A stretch of 64,000 bases of DNA from UBA685 sp049890115 (lineage in GTDB: Bacteria > Pseudomonadota > Alphaproteobacteria > Puniceispirillales > Puniceispirillaceae), in NCBI GenBank assembly GCA_049890115.1, contig JBMHCC010000009.1:26683-90682 (forward strand), read 5' to 3'. Position numbers and translations under genes: made by a program. The notes beneath the pieces were generated by a model. The model was given only the letters and a program-made list of their open reading frames with translations, was not told where the DNA came from and did not search any database. Positions 7,974-16,367 of this stretch are shown here, in pieces (position 1 is the stretch's first letter; each line of letters starts with the position of its first letter).

Positions 7974-8837
7974 ATGGCCGTTATTGTGATGATTTCATTT
8001 TCCCTGTCAAACCTGTCATTTACCACAGCACGCCAGCTGGTGGCTATGCTTGTTAGTGCGGCGCTCTATTTTGGCCTAACACCTGCCTATGCTGGTCAAA
8101 TTTTATTGCAATCAACCACATCGACACAAAATTCAGGCCTTTATGATTACCTATTGCCACTTTATGAGGCAGAGATGGGTGAAAAGGTCATTATTGTGGC
8201 TGTTGGCACAGGAAAAGCGCTTTTTAACGGGCGTAATTGCAATGCTGATGCGTTATTAATCCATTCAACAAAAGATGAAGAAAAATTTGTCGAAGATGGC
8301 TTTGGGCTATATCGGCAGAATGTGATGTATAATGATTTCATCCTTGTCGGCCCATCTGATGATCCAGCACAAATTAAGAATGCCACAAATGCTGGTGATG
8401 CTTTTCGCAAAATCGCATCTGAACAAGCCAGTTTTGCCTCGCGTGGTGATAATAGTGGCACGCATAAAAAAGAGGTTGCCTTGTGGGACATGGCGGCCAT
8501 TAATCCTGTTCCCTATTCAGGAACCTGGTATCTTGAAACAGGAACAGGCATGGGAGCGACGCTTAACCTTGCTGTTGAAAAAAATGCGTATAGCATCACA
8601 GATAGAGGCACTTGGATTGCCTTTGCCAACAAACAACAGCATGAAATCCTATTTGAAGGCGATAGCGCTCTATTCAATCAATATGGCATCATCCCAATCG
8701 CTAAAGCAGCCTGTCCCTCTGCCAAACAAGATTTAGCTGTGAAATTTGCCAACTGGCTTACCTCAGATAATGGCCAAATTGCGATTGCCAGCTTTAGTAA
8801 AAATGGCGAACAGCTTTTTATGCCAAATGCCGATTAG
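7974..8837 (+). CDS. tupA: Tungstate-binding periplasmic protein (TupA-like)
   Basis: Binding component of a tungstate (possibly molybdate) ABC importer. An N-terminal extension ends in a signal-peptide-like core cleaved after TPAYA. The mature protein starts with the oxyanion-binding LLQSTTSTQNSGLYDYLLP and contains ASRGDNSGTHKKE, both hallmarks of the TupA/PBP-like family. The 287-residue length fits. No permease (TupB) or ATPase (TupC) gene is adjacent, which is unusual because tupABC normally form an operon. It is divergent from the molybdenum cofactor operon, which fits a role in supplying Mo or W to molybdopterin enzymes. The exact start (7974 or 7989) is unsure because no clear ribosome site is visible. 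Confidence 0.88.
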   Translation: MAVIVMISFSLSNLSFTTARQLVAMLVSAALYFGLTPAYAGQILLQSTTSTQNSGLYDYLLPLYEAEMGEKVIIVAVGTGKALFNGRNCNADALLIHSTKDEEKFVEDGFGLYRQNVMYNDFILVGPSDDPAQIKNATNAGDAFRKIASEQASFASRGDNSGTHKKEVALWDMAAINPVPYSGTWYLETGTGMGATLNLAVEKNAYSITDRGTWIAFANKQQHEILFEGDSALFNQYGIIPIAKAACPSAKQDLAVKFANWLTSDNGQIAIASFSKNGEQLFMPNAD

Positions 8838-8852
8838 CCTATCTGAGCCCCC

Positions 8853-9962
8853 TTACCCAAAGGGAATTGCGCAAACCTCTGCCTGATGTGTGCCAATAGT
8901 TGAGTTAATGGTTAGCTTTTGTCCGACATGCGCAAAATCAGCCTCAAGCATCGCAAAAGCGATATTTGATGACATATCAGGCGAATAAGCAGCTGATGTG
9001 ACGATACCAGCAAAATGACCAGCCTCTTCAATCTGCCAAGGAATGGTCAAAGGTGTTACAGGCGCGCCATCAAATTTCAGCCCCATCATCTGACGCATCA
9101 CACCAGCATCACGCTGTGCTAGCAGTGCATCTTTGCCGATGAAATTGATAGGCTTATCAAGGGCGCAATATTTTTCTAAACCAATCTCAAGAGGCGTATT
9201 CTCTCTGGTCATATCATTACCATAGGATAATAAACCGCCTTCAATCCGCTCAATCAGATTTGGGCATCCAGCACGCAGATTGAATTCTTCGCCATGTTTG
9301 GCAATCGCATCCCATAAATCAATACCAAGCTTGCTATCAGGCAGATAAATCTCAAAACCACCTTGTTTTGACCAGCCAGAACGTGCAATCGCCATCATCT
9401 GGCCACCAAATTCAAACCAGCCAAAACGGAAAAAGCGAATGGCACGAATGTCCTCACCAAATAATTTTACCAGCAAATCTTCAGCTAATGGCCCTTGGAT
9501 GGCTAGGGGTGATACATCTGGTTCTGTTACTTTCACATTTAAATCAAGCCCCTCTGCTAGACCAGCTGCCCATAAAAGCAGATCAGAATCAGCGATGGAA
9601 AACCAGAATTTATCCTCGGCAAGACATAATGCGACAGGGTCATTTAACATGCCGCCTTGCCTGTCTGTTATTGGCGCATAATAGCATCTGCCAGCTTCAG
9701 CATTGCTAAGATCGCGCGCACTCATCATAATGGCGAGCTTATGAGCATCTGGCCCTTCAAGCTGCACCTGACGTTCAACAGACACATCCCAGATTTGCAC
9801 ATATTTTTTCAAATGATGATAATCATCTTCTAGCGAGGCAAAAGCGGTAGGCAATAACATATGGTTATAGACTGTATAGCCTTTCACCCCTGCCTGCTCT
9901 ACCCGAGCTGTGAAAGGGGTTGCACGCAAACGACGTGAAGGGAAGATAGGTGCGCCAGCCAT
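8853..9962 (-). CDS. dmdA: Dimethylsulfoniopropionate (DMSP) demethylase
   Basis: Tetrahydrofolate-dependent enzyme of the GcvT fold that removes one methyl group from DMSP to give methylmercaptopropionate and 5-methyl-THF. Features distinguishing it from glycine-cleavage T protein include KGYTVYNHMLLP near residue 30, KYVQIWDVSVERQV (53-66), SGWSKQGGFEIY (195-206) and CPNLIERIEGG through GND (233-250). Length of 369 residues fits DmdA. I place the start at the ATG at 9962 because GAGAGG precedes it by 4 bases; a TTG at 9974 is open but lacks this. The gene is convergent with tupA (15-base gap) and divergent from metY. A large interrupted palindrome lies just upstream of its start. The 5-methyl-THF product could feed methionine synthesis. 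Confidence 0.92.
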   Translation of the reverse strand: MAGAPIFPSRRLRATPFTARVEQAGVKGYTVYNHMLLPTAFASLEDDYHHLKKYVQIWDVSVERQVQLEGPDAHKLAIMMSARDLSNAEAGRCYYAPITDRQGGMLNDPVALCLAEDKFWFSIADSDLLLWAAGLAEGLDLNVKVTEPDVSPLAIQGPLAEDLLVKLFGEDIRAIRFFRFGWFEFGGQMMAIARSGWSKQGGFEIYLPDSKLGIDLWDAIAKHGEEFNLRAGCPNLIERIEGGLLSYGNDMTRENTPLEIGLEKYCALDKPINFIGKDALLAQRDAGVMRQMMGLKFDGAPVTPLTIPWQIEEAGHFAGIVTSAAYSPDMSSNIAFAMLEADFAHVGQKLTINSTIGTHQAEVCAIPFG

Positions 9963-9987
9963 GATGCCTCTCAATTCTTTTCGATAG

Positions 9988-10047
9988 TTATAGTCGGCAA
10001 AGAATTATGCCTTTTTTCCGCGATTTCTAAACATAATCCGACTATAA
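9988..10047. promoter_or_regulatory. Interrupted palindrome / leader hairpin between dmdA and metY
   Basis: TTATAGTCGG (9988-9997) and CCGACTATAA (10038-10047) are perfect reverse complements over 10 bases. Inside them ATTATG (10004-10009) and CATAAT (10032-10037) pair over 6 more, leaving a 6-base bulge and a 22-base loop. The element ends 25 bases from the dmdA start codon, just ahead of its ribosome site. It could be a leader hairpin of dmdA mRNA or a protein-binding site serving the divergent pair. The symmetry is seen directly; the function is inferred. Confidence 0.6.
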
Positions 10048-10075
10048 AGGTATTAAAAAACAAATTGTGACGATT

Positions 10076-10135
10076 TTACCTTGGATTTACAGGTAAGCCT
10101 CGCTAGTTCTAAAGGTCAGAAAATAGCTTTTTTTT
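10076..10135 (+). promoter_or_regulatory. metY leader: alternative stems and T8 tract (attenuator candidate)
   Basis: TTACCT (10076-10081) can pair with AGGTAA (10091-10096) across a 9-base loop. The overlapping ACCTT (10078-10082) can instead pair with AAGGT (10112-10116). A weaker stem, GCTA (10102-10105) with TAGC (10124-10127), is followed directly by eight T residues (10128-10135), which looks like an intrinsic terminator 18 bases before the metY ATG. Mutually exclusive pairing before a T tract is typical of attenuators. I cannot assign it to a known riboswitch class by eye. Confidence 0.4.
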
Positions 10136-10153
10136 ATAAAGGTGATATGCGCC

Positions 10154-11455
10154 ATGTCAGGTGATTATAGATTTGATACACTCAGCCTTCATGCTGGCCA
10201 GATGCCAGATAAGGTAACTGGTTCACGTGCGGTACCAATTTATCAGACAACCTCCTATGTGTTTCAGGATTCAGAACATGCTGCTGCTCTGTTTAATATG
10301 GAGCTTGGCGGGCATATCTATTCACGCCTGACGAACCCAACCATTGCCACACTAGAACAGCGTGTTGCAGCTCTTGAAGGCGGTGTGGCTGCGGTTGCTG
10401 TCTCTTCTGGTATGTCAGCATTATTTTTGACCATTTTATCCCTGACAAGCCAAGGTGATCATATTGTTGCATCATCACAAATGTATGGTGCCAATATCAA
10501 TTTATTTGAACATACACTTTCACGTTTTGGCATCACCACCAGCTTTGTTGCGCCAAATGACCAAGATGCCTTTAGCGCTGCCATTCAACCAAATACCAAA
10601 ATGGTGTTTGGTGAGGTAATTGGTAATCCTGGCATGGATGTTATGGATGTGCCAGCCGTTGGCGCTATTTGCGCGAAAGCAGGCATACCTTTGGTGGTTG
10701 ATGGCACCTTTAATACACCTTATTTGTTTAGGCCTCTGGAACATGGCGCAAATATTGTCATCCAATCCTTAACCAAATGGATGGGCGGTCATGGTGTGGC
10801 TATGGGTGGTGCGATTATTGATGGCGGTAATTTTGATTGGGGACAAAATGATAAATTCCCAACCATCACAACCGCGCATTACGCTTTTCAGGGCGTGAAT
10901 TTATGGGAAGAATTCGGCCCTTGTGCGTTTTCTGCCAGAGTGCGCTCTGAAGGCATGTATAATGTTGGACCTTGTATGAGCCCAACCAATGCCTTTCACT
11001 TGCTGCAAGGTCTTGAAACGCTGCCATTACGGATGGACAGACATATTGCCAATAGCACAGCATTGCTTGCCTTCTTACAAGACCATGAGCAAATTGCTTG
11101 GGTAAAGCATCCAAGCTTGCCAGACCATCCAGATCATGATGTTGCTATGCGGCTGATGCCCAAAGGATGCGGCTCTATCATTACCTGCGGTATTAAAGGT
11201 GGCAGAGATGCTGGCCGTGCCTTTATTGAATCTGTTCAGCTTGCCTCTCATCTGGCAAATGTGGGTGATGCGAAGACATTGGTCATCCATCCAGGCAGCA
11301 CAACCCATTCGCACTTAACACCAGAGGCAATGAGTGCTGCTGGCCTGACAGATGATATGATACGTATTTCAGTTGGCCTTGAAGACCCAGCTGACATTAT
11401 TGCAGATTTCAAACAAGCCTTGCGCGTAGCAGCTCGCATAGCTGAGAAAGCGTAG
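10154..11455 (+). CDS. metY: O-acetylhomoserine (thiol)-lyase, MetY/Met17 type
   Basis: PLP enzyme that joins O-acetylhomoserine with sulfide to make homocysteine, or with methanethiol to make methionine directly. Signatures are DTLSLHAGQ at the N-terminus, TSYVFQDSEHAA, YSRLTNPT, and the PLP lysine in QSLTKWMGGHG; the 433-residue length is typical of MetY rather than MetB/MetC. I choose the ATG at 10154; the frame is open from a GTG at 10142, but the AAAGG directly before that codon leaves no spacing for it. Its position opposite dmdA suggests it captures the methanethiol released from DMSP (inference). A structured leader with a T8 tract precedes it. The next gene begins 5 bases after its stop, so it likely heads an operon. 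Confidence 0.93.
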   Translation: MSGDYRFDTLSLHAGQMPDKVTGSRAVPIYQTTSYVFQDSEHAAALFNMELGGHIYSRLTNPTIATLEQRVAALEGGVAAVAVSSGMSALFLTILSLTSQGDHIVASSQMYGANINLFEHTLSRFGITTSFVAPNDQDAFSAAIQPNTKMVFGEVIGNPGMDVMDVPAVGAICAKAGIPLVVDGTFNTPYLFRPLEHGANIVIQSLTKWMGGHGVAMGGAIIDGGNFDWGQNDKFPTITTAHYAFQGVNLWEEFGPCAFSARVRSEGMYNVGPCMSPTNAFHLLQGLETLPLRMDRHIANSTALLAFLQDHEQIAWVKHPSLPDHPDHDVAMRLMPKGCGSIITCGIKGGRDAGRAFIESVQLASHLANVGDAKTLVIHPGSTTHSHLTPEAMSAAGLTDDMIRISVGLEDPADIIADFKQALRVAARIAEKA

Positions 11456-11460
11456 CGAAA

Positions 11461-12255
11461 ATGCGGCATAATTTCCAAGACAATGAGATTTTTATCTCAA
11501 CTGGTGGGCGTGATTTTCAACAAGATGGCCCTGTTCTGCTATTCATTCATGGCAGTGGCCAGTCACATCTTAGCTTCATGCAGCAAGGGCGTTATTTTGC
11601 CAATCGTGGCTGGCGAGTCATCAACCCTGACATGCCAGCACATGGCCTATCATCGGGCAAAGCGCTCGATAAGATTGCTGATATGGCGCATTGGTATGCT
11701 GGTCTGCTAGCCAGCCTCAACATATCAAAAGTCGCTATTATAGGGCATTCACAAGGCTGTTTGGTGGCTCTTGAATTGGGGCGTCTTTACCCTGAATTAG
11801 TTGAAAAGATTTGCTTTATTGCAGGTGCTTTGGCTATCCCTGTTAATGATGCGCTATTATCAATGGCAGCGACAAATCAATCAGCAGCTTATCAGGCAAT
11901 GGTGAATTGGGCACATGGCTCTGATAGTCATCTTTATCATCATAGCTGGCCTGGCCATACTCATATTGATTTGTCTGTCACCATCATGGCTAGCAATCAT
12001 GAAGGTGCCTTATTGGCTGATTTATCAGCTTGTAATAATTATCAAGATGGCAAGGATGCCGCTCAGGCAATCAACTGTCCAACCATAGCGATATTAGCTG
12101 AAAAAGACCGCATGACACCGCTGAAATTTGGCTTGAAAATTGGTGAAAATATCACTGATTGCCAGACAGAAACCGTGCATGATGCTGGTCATTTTCTGCC
12201 ATCTGAGCGACCATTTGAGGTCAATAAGTATCTCAGGGCTTTTCTTACTAAATAG
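11461..12255 (+). CDS. Alpha/beta hydrolase of unknown substrate
   Basis: A 264-residue alpha/beta-hydrolase-fold protein without a signal peptide, so probably cytosolic. The oxyanion-hole LLFIHGSGQSH (about residue 26), nucleophile elbow IIGHSQGCLVALE (Ser about residue 98), acidic residue in LAEKDRMTP and catalytic His in DAGHFLPSERP are all visible. Substrate cannot be predicted: the family includes esterases, lactonases, haloperoxidase-like enzymes and thioesterases. It sits 5 bases after metY and 39 bases before the FadN-like gene, so a role in acyl-CoA or thioester turnover linked to DMSP is possible, but this rests only on context. Confidence 0.85.
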   Translation: MRHNFQDNEIFISTGGRDFQQDGPVLLFIHGSGQSHLSFMQQGRYFANRGWRVINPDMPAHGLSSGKALDKIADMAHWYAGLLASLNISKVAIIGHSQGCLVALELGRLYPELVEKICFIAGALAIPVNDALLSMAATNQSAAYQAMVNWAHGSDSHLYHHSWPGHTHIDLSVTIMASNHEGALLADLSACNNYQDGKDAAQAINCPTIAILAEKDRMTPLKFGLKIGENITDCQTETVHDAGHFLPSERPFEVNKYLRAFLTK

Positions 12256-12294
12256 TCGTCATATTCATATCTCTTAAGCATTTTGAGGCTTTTT

Positions 12295-14661
12295 ATGTCA
12301 TCTAAATTATCAAAAATTGCTGTTATCGGTTCTGGCACAATGGGTAGTGCCATTGCTGGTCAAATCGCCAATGCTGGTCATCCTGTCTTGCTGTTGGACC
12401 TGCCATCAGATGGTGCAGATGTAAATGCGGTTGCCAAATCAGCAATAGACCGCTTATTGCAATCAGATCCGCCTGCCCTTATGCATAAAAAACGTAGCGA
12501 TTTGATTGAAACAGGCAATATCAGAGATGATTTTGATAAGCTTGCTGATTATGACTGGATTATCGAGGCCGTTGTTGAACGCCTTGATATTAAAAAGGCA
12601 CTTTATCAACGCTTGCATGACACGATTTCACCAAGCTGTATTGTCACCTCGAACACATCAACCATCCCAATCCGCCTTTTAATTGAGGATATGGCTGATG
12701 ATTTCTGTCGCCGTTTTGCCATCACCCATTATTTTAATCCCGTGCGCTATATGCGTCTGCTTGAGTTAGTACGCGGTGAGAAGACTGACCAAAAAGTCAT
12801 TGATATATTGGCAGATTATAATGATAGGGTTTTAGGTAAAGGTGTTGTGTCTTGCAAAGATACGCCAGGCTTTTTAGGGAATCGTGTTGGTGTTTACGCG
12901 CTTCAGGTTGGGCTGTCAGAAGCAGCTGAAAATGGCTTGTTGATTGAAGATGCTGATGCATTAATGGGACGTCCAATGGGCATCCCAAAGACAGGTGTTT
13001 TCGGTCTTTATGATCTAATCGGTGTTGATTTGATGGCTGATGTGGTTGATACGCTAGCCACGATTTTGCCAGAAAATGATGCGTTTCATCACGTTGGTCA
13101 GATGCATAATCCCGTTCAACCTCTTATCACAGAGATGGTTTCACATGGCTTTACAGGTGATAAGGGCAAAGGCGGCTTTTACCGGGTTGATGAGACAGAG
13201 GCTGAATTTGCGGTTAACCTAGCAGATGGGTCAATTCGCCCGCGCAAAACAGATGCCTGCCGTAAAGCACAAGACGCAGCCGCCATGCAAGCACGCAATC
13301 AAGACCCGCTTGCTATGTTGATTGATGGCAGCCTTGATAAAGATGACACAGAAGCAGCGCAAACCCGCTTTGTACGCCGTGTTTTGGGTAAAATTTTGGC
13401 TTATGCCGCTGATTTGATCCCTGAGGTGACCAATAACCCGCAACCAATAGATGATGCGATGAAATTGGGTTTCAACTGGGTCAAAGGGCCATTTGAGATG
13501 ATGGATGTGCTTGGCCATGATGTGGTTCGCACACTTATCACAGAAGCTGGCCTGTCAGTTCCAGCCTGCCTTGAAGGTGATAAGCCATTCTACCAGCCAA
13601 TCGCAGCAGATTTGCATGTTATGCATTTCAATGATGCAGGCAAAGCAGCCAGCACAGCACCGATAAGTCTGCCAGAGGGCACAATTCGTTTTCATCTGAT
13701 GCGGCAATGTCTTTCGCCTATTGAAAGCAATGATTCTGCCAGTTTATTTGTGCTTGATGGTGATATCAGGCTGGTTGAATTTCATTCCAAGGCCAATGCG
13801 CTTAATGATAATTCCATGCAAATTGTTGCTGCTGCTGCTGCTAATCCAGGGCGCGGTATTATTGTTCATAATGATGCCCAGCATTTTTCAGCAGGTGTTG
13901 ATCTAAATGCTTTCCGCGCTTTCATTGAAGCAGAGGACTGGCAAGGCATTGATAGCTTTCTGACACGCTTCCAACAAGCTGTGAAGGCGCTGAAATATTG
14001 CGACGCACCTGTTATTGGCGCACCTTCTGGCCTTGCGATTGGTGGTGGCTATGAGGTTCTGGCACATTGTGACAAGCTGATTGCACATAGTAATTCTGTT
14101 CTTGGGCTTGTGGAATCAGGTGTTGGCGTTGTCCCTGCTGGTGGCGGGGTAAAAGAAACCTATTTGCGCTGGTATCAGGCGACATCAGATTGGCGTAAGG
14201 CAGCCTGGCAAACATGGATGCAAATTGGCTATGGCCTGACTGGCACATCACCTGAATTAAGCCAGCGTTATCAGTATTTCCTGGGCGAGCGTGATGATGC
14301 TGTTATGAATCGTGATAAGCTTATCACATCTGCGATAGCAGGCTTGGCTGAGATGAGAGATGCTGGTTATACACCGCCGTCAGAGCCAGAAATCAGGCTA
14401 GCAGCTTATGATTTGCGTGACGAAATGGCAGCCTTCATGGATAAAGGCATCAAAGATGGCCTGTTCTTTCCACATGACAAAACAACCGCTATGGCAATTG
14501 CAACCATCGTCACGGCTGATGAGAATGAAGCTGAAACAGCGGTCAGCGAAGATAATCTATATGACAGAGAACGCCGCGCTTTCATCACACTTGCGAAAAC
14601 AGCACCAACCTATCAGCGCATTTCAACAATGCTTGATAAAGGGGCGCCCATTCGCAATTAG
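12295..14661 (+). CDS. FadN-type 3-hydroxyacyl-CoA dehydrogenase / enoyl-CoA hydratase fusion
   Basis: Bifunctional beta-oxidation enzyme with the domain order of Bacillus FadN: dehydrogenase first, crotonase last. The NAD site is IAVIGSGTMGSAIAG (residues 8-22); the catalytic His region is THYFNPVRYMRLLE. The crotonase part starts near residue 480, with FSAGVDL (oxyanion site) and both catalytic-type glutamates, in GGGYEVLAH and GLVESGVGVVPAGGG. Length of 788 residues matches FadN. The ATG at 12295 is preferred because TTGAGG lies 6 bases upstream. Located between metY/hydrolase and the DmdB candidate, it may also hydrate methylthioacryloyl-CoA, a job done elsewhere by DmdD. That is speculation; general fatty-acid oxidation is the default. 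Confidence 0.88.
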   Translation: MSSKLSKIAVIGSGTMGSAIAGQIANAGHPVLLLDLPSDGADVNAVAKSAIDRLLQSDPPALMHKKRSDLIETGNIRDDFDKLADYDWIIEAVVERLDIKKALYQRLHDTISPSCIVTSNTSTIPIRLLIEDMADDFCRRFAITHYFNPVRYMRLLELVRGEKTDQKVIDILADYNDRVLGKGVVSCKDTPGFLGNRVGVYALQVGLSEAAENGLLIEDADALMGRPMGIPKTGVFGLYDLIGVDLMADVVDTLATILPENDAFHHVGQMHNPVQPLITEMVSHGFTGDKGKGGFYRVDETEAEFAVNLADGSIRPRKTDACRKAQDAAAMQARNQDPLAMLIDGSLDKDDTEAAQTRFVRRVLGKILAYAADLIPEVTNNPQPIDDAMKLGFNWVKGPFEMMDVLGHDVVRTLITEAGLSVPACLEGDKPFYQPIAADLHVMHFNDAGKAASTAPISLPEGTIRFHLMRQCLSPIESNDSASLFVLDGDIRLVEFHSKANALNDNSMQIVAAAAANPGRGIIVHNDAQHFSAGVDLNAFRAFIEAEDWQGIDSFLTRFQQAVKALKYCDAPVIGAPSGLAIGGGYEVLAHCDKLIAHSNSVLGLVESGVGVVPAGGGVKETYLRWYQATSDWRKAAWQTWMQIGYGLTGTSPELSQRYQYFLGERDDAVMNRDKLITSAIAGLAEMRDAGYTPPSEPEIRLAAYDLRDEMAAFMDKGIKDGLFFPHDKTTAMAIATIVTADENEAETAVSEDNLYDRERRAFITLAKTAPTYQRISTMLDKGAPIRN

Positions 14662-14731
14662 GTAAAACCACTTTGATTTTCAGCGCAAAACAAGCAAAGA
14701 TGACAGCATAGTGCCAAAAAAGGGGGCAGTT

Positions 14732-16363
14732 ATGAGTTTTCAATATACCGCAAACAAATATGATGCTTTTTCACAACAAGCTTCAAATTATGTGCCATTG
14801 ACCCCCTTATCTTTTTTGCCGCGCACAGCCCTTATGTATGCTGACAGGCCGTCAATCATCTATGGGGAGCGTCATTATAATTGGGGGCAAACCTATGATA
14901 GATGTCGTGCTTTGGCATCTGCGCTTATCAAAGGCGGCTTGCAAAAACATGATACGGTGGCTGTGATTGCTGCAAATACGCCAGAGCTGGTTGAATGTCA
15001 CTTTGGTGTGCCAATGGCTGGCGGTGTTTTAAATACAGTTAATATCAGGCTTGATGCGAGCACGATTGCTTATATCCTCAATCATGGCGAAGCTAAATTT
15101 CTGCTCACTGATACTGGTTTTTCAGCCACAGTCAAACAAGCCCTAGCCGAAATTGGCAGAGATGATATCACTGTGATTGATATTATTGATACCGTTGCCA
15201 ATCCTGAAGGTAGCCAGCTTGGCAGCATGGATTATGAAGCCTTTCTTGCCACAGGTGACACCAGCTTTGATTGGCAGATGCCAGAAGATGAATGGGCCCC
15301 GCTTAGCCTGAATTATACATCTGGCACATCTGGCAAGCCAAAAGGTGTTGTATATCATCATCGCGGCTCATATCTGATGGCAATGGGAACCGTAACAGAC
15401 TGGGATTTACCACGTCATCCCACCTATCTTTATACTGTGCCTCTATTTCATTGTAATGGCTGGGGACATGCCTGGACGATGACAGCCTTGGCAGGAACAA
15501 TTATCTGTACAAGAGCGATAACGGCAGAGGCCATCTATGAACTTATTGAAACACATAAAATCACCCATTTTGGCGGTGCGCCAATCGTTCTTGGGATGAT
15601 TGTGAATGCCGATGATGCAGTAAGACGACCTTTGCCTCATACGGTTCAGGTTATGACAGCTGGTGCCCCACCACCTGCTGCTATCTTGGAGGCCGTAGAA
15701 GCATTAGGCTTTAATGTGACACAGGTCTATGGTCTTACAGAGACCTATGGCCATGTGATTATGTGTAGCTGGAACCCTGATTGGGATGATGTTGATTTTG
15801 CCCAAAGAGCCACAATTAAAGCACGTCAAGGTGCCGCAATGGTTCACACCTCATCTTTGCGCATTGTTGATCTGAATAGCGGTGAAGATGTGCCAGCTGA
15901 TGGTCAAACAATGGGTGAGATTTGGGTACGTGGTAACACCATCATGAAAGGCTATCTCAAGGATGCTGATGCCACAGAAAAGACAATTGGCGAAGGGTGG
16001 CTGCGTTCTGGTGATTTAGGCGTTATGCATGAAGGCGGTTATATGGAGGTCAAAGATAGGCTGAAAGATATCATCATTTCAGGTGGTGAAAATATCTCGT
16101 CTGTCGAAATTGAATCTGTGCTTCATCGCCACCCTGCTGTTGCATTAGCCGCTGTCGTGGCACAGCCTGATGAAAAATGGGGCGAAGTGCCTTGTGCTTA
16201 TATTGAGCTAAAAGATGGTCAAGAAGCGAGCGAAGACGAGATTATCGCCTTTGCCAGAGAGCATCTGGCAGGCTTTAAACGCCCGAAACATGTGGTCTTT
16301 GGCACATTACCAAAAACAGCTACTGGCAAAATTCAGAAATTTGAGCTGCGCAACAAAAGCTAG
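14732..16363 (+). CDS. dmdB: Acyl-CoA ligase, probable methylmercaptopropionate-CoA ligase (DmdB-like)
   Basis: ATP-dependent acyl-CoA synthetase of the ANL superfamily. It starts MSFQYTANKYDAF and carries NYVPLTPLSFLPR (19-31), the AMP-binding P-loop YTSGTSGKPKG (195-205), GLTETYGH, SGDLGVMHEGGYMEV with the hinge in KDRLKDIIISGGEN, and the catalytic lysine (about 533) in PKTATGKIQK. The start at ATG 14732 is fixed by AGGGGG 6 bases upstream; 543 residues is a typical length. DmdB enzymes belong to this short/medium-chain ligase family. Its presence beside dmdA and a DmdC-like dehydrogenase supports the assignment, but the sequence alone does not exclude a general medium-chain ligase. It is convergent with the dmdC candidate, 4 bases apart. 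Confidence 0.68.
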   Translation: MSFQYTANKYDAFSQQASNYVPLTPLSFLPRTALMYADRPSIIYGERHYNWGQTYDRCRALASALIKGGLQKHDTVAVIAANTPELVECHFGVPMAGGVLNTVNIRLDASTIAYILNHGEAKFLLTDTGFSATVKQALAEIGRDDITVIDIIDTVANPEGSQLGSMDYEAFLATGDTSFDWQMPEDEWAPLSLNYTSGTSGKPKGVVYHHRGSYLMAMGTVTDWDLPRHPTYLYTVPLFHCNGWGHAWTMTALAGTIICTRAITAEAIYELIETHKITHFGGAPIVLGMIVNADDAVRRPLPHTVQVMTAGAPPPAAILEAVEALGFNVTQVYGLTETYGHVIMCSWNPDWDDVDFAQRATIKARQGAAMVHTSSLRIVDLNSGEDVPADGQTMGEIWVRGNTIMKGYLKDADATEKTIGEGWLRSGDLGVMHEGGYMEVKDRLKDIIISGGENISSVEIESVLHRHPAVALAAVVAQPDEKWGEVPCAYIELKDGQEASEDEIIAFAREHLAGFKRPKHVVFGTLPKTATGKIQKFELRNKS

Positions 16364-16367
16364 GCAA

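Noticed and set aside
8332..8736. 134-residue open frame on the plus strand
   Set aside because: Out-of-frame shadow of tupA, whose motifs are intact in the other frame.
8853..9962. Glycine cleavage T protein (GcvT) or aminomethyltransferase
   Set aside because: The fold is shared, but YTVYNHMLLP, SGWSKQGGFEIY and the CPNLIERIEGG region fit DMSP demethylase, and no gcvH or gcvP is nearby.
10040..10160. A named SAM-II or SAM-V riboswitch
   Set aside because: Only short motif resemblances were seen; the required P1 stem and pseudoknot could not be fitted convincingly by eye, so it is reported only as an attenuator candidate.
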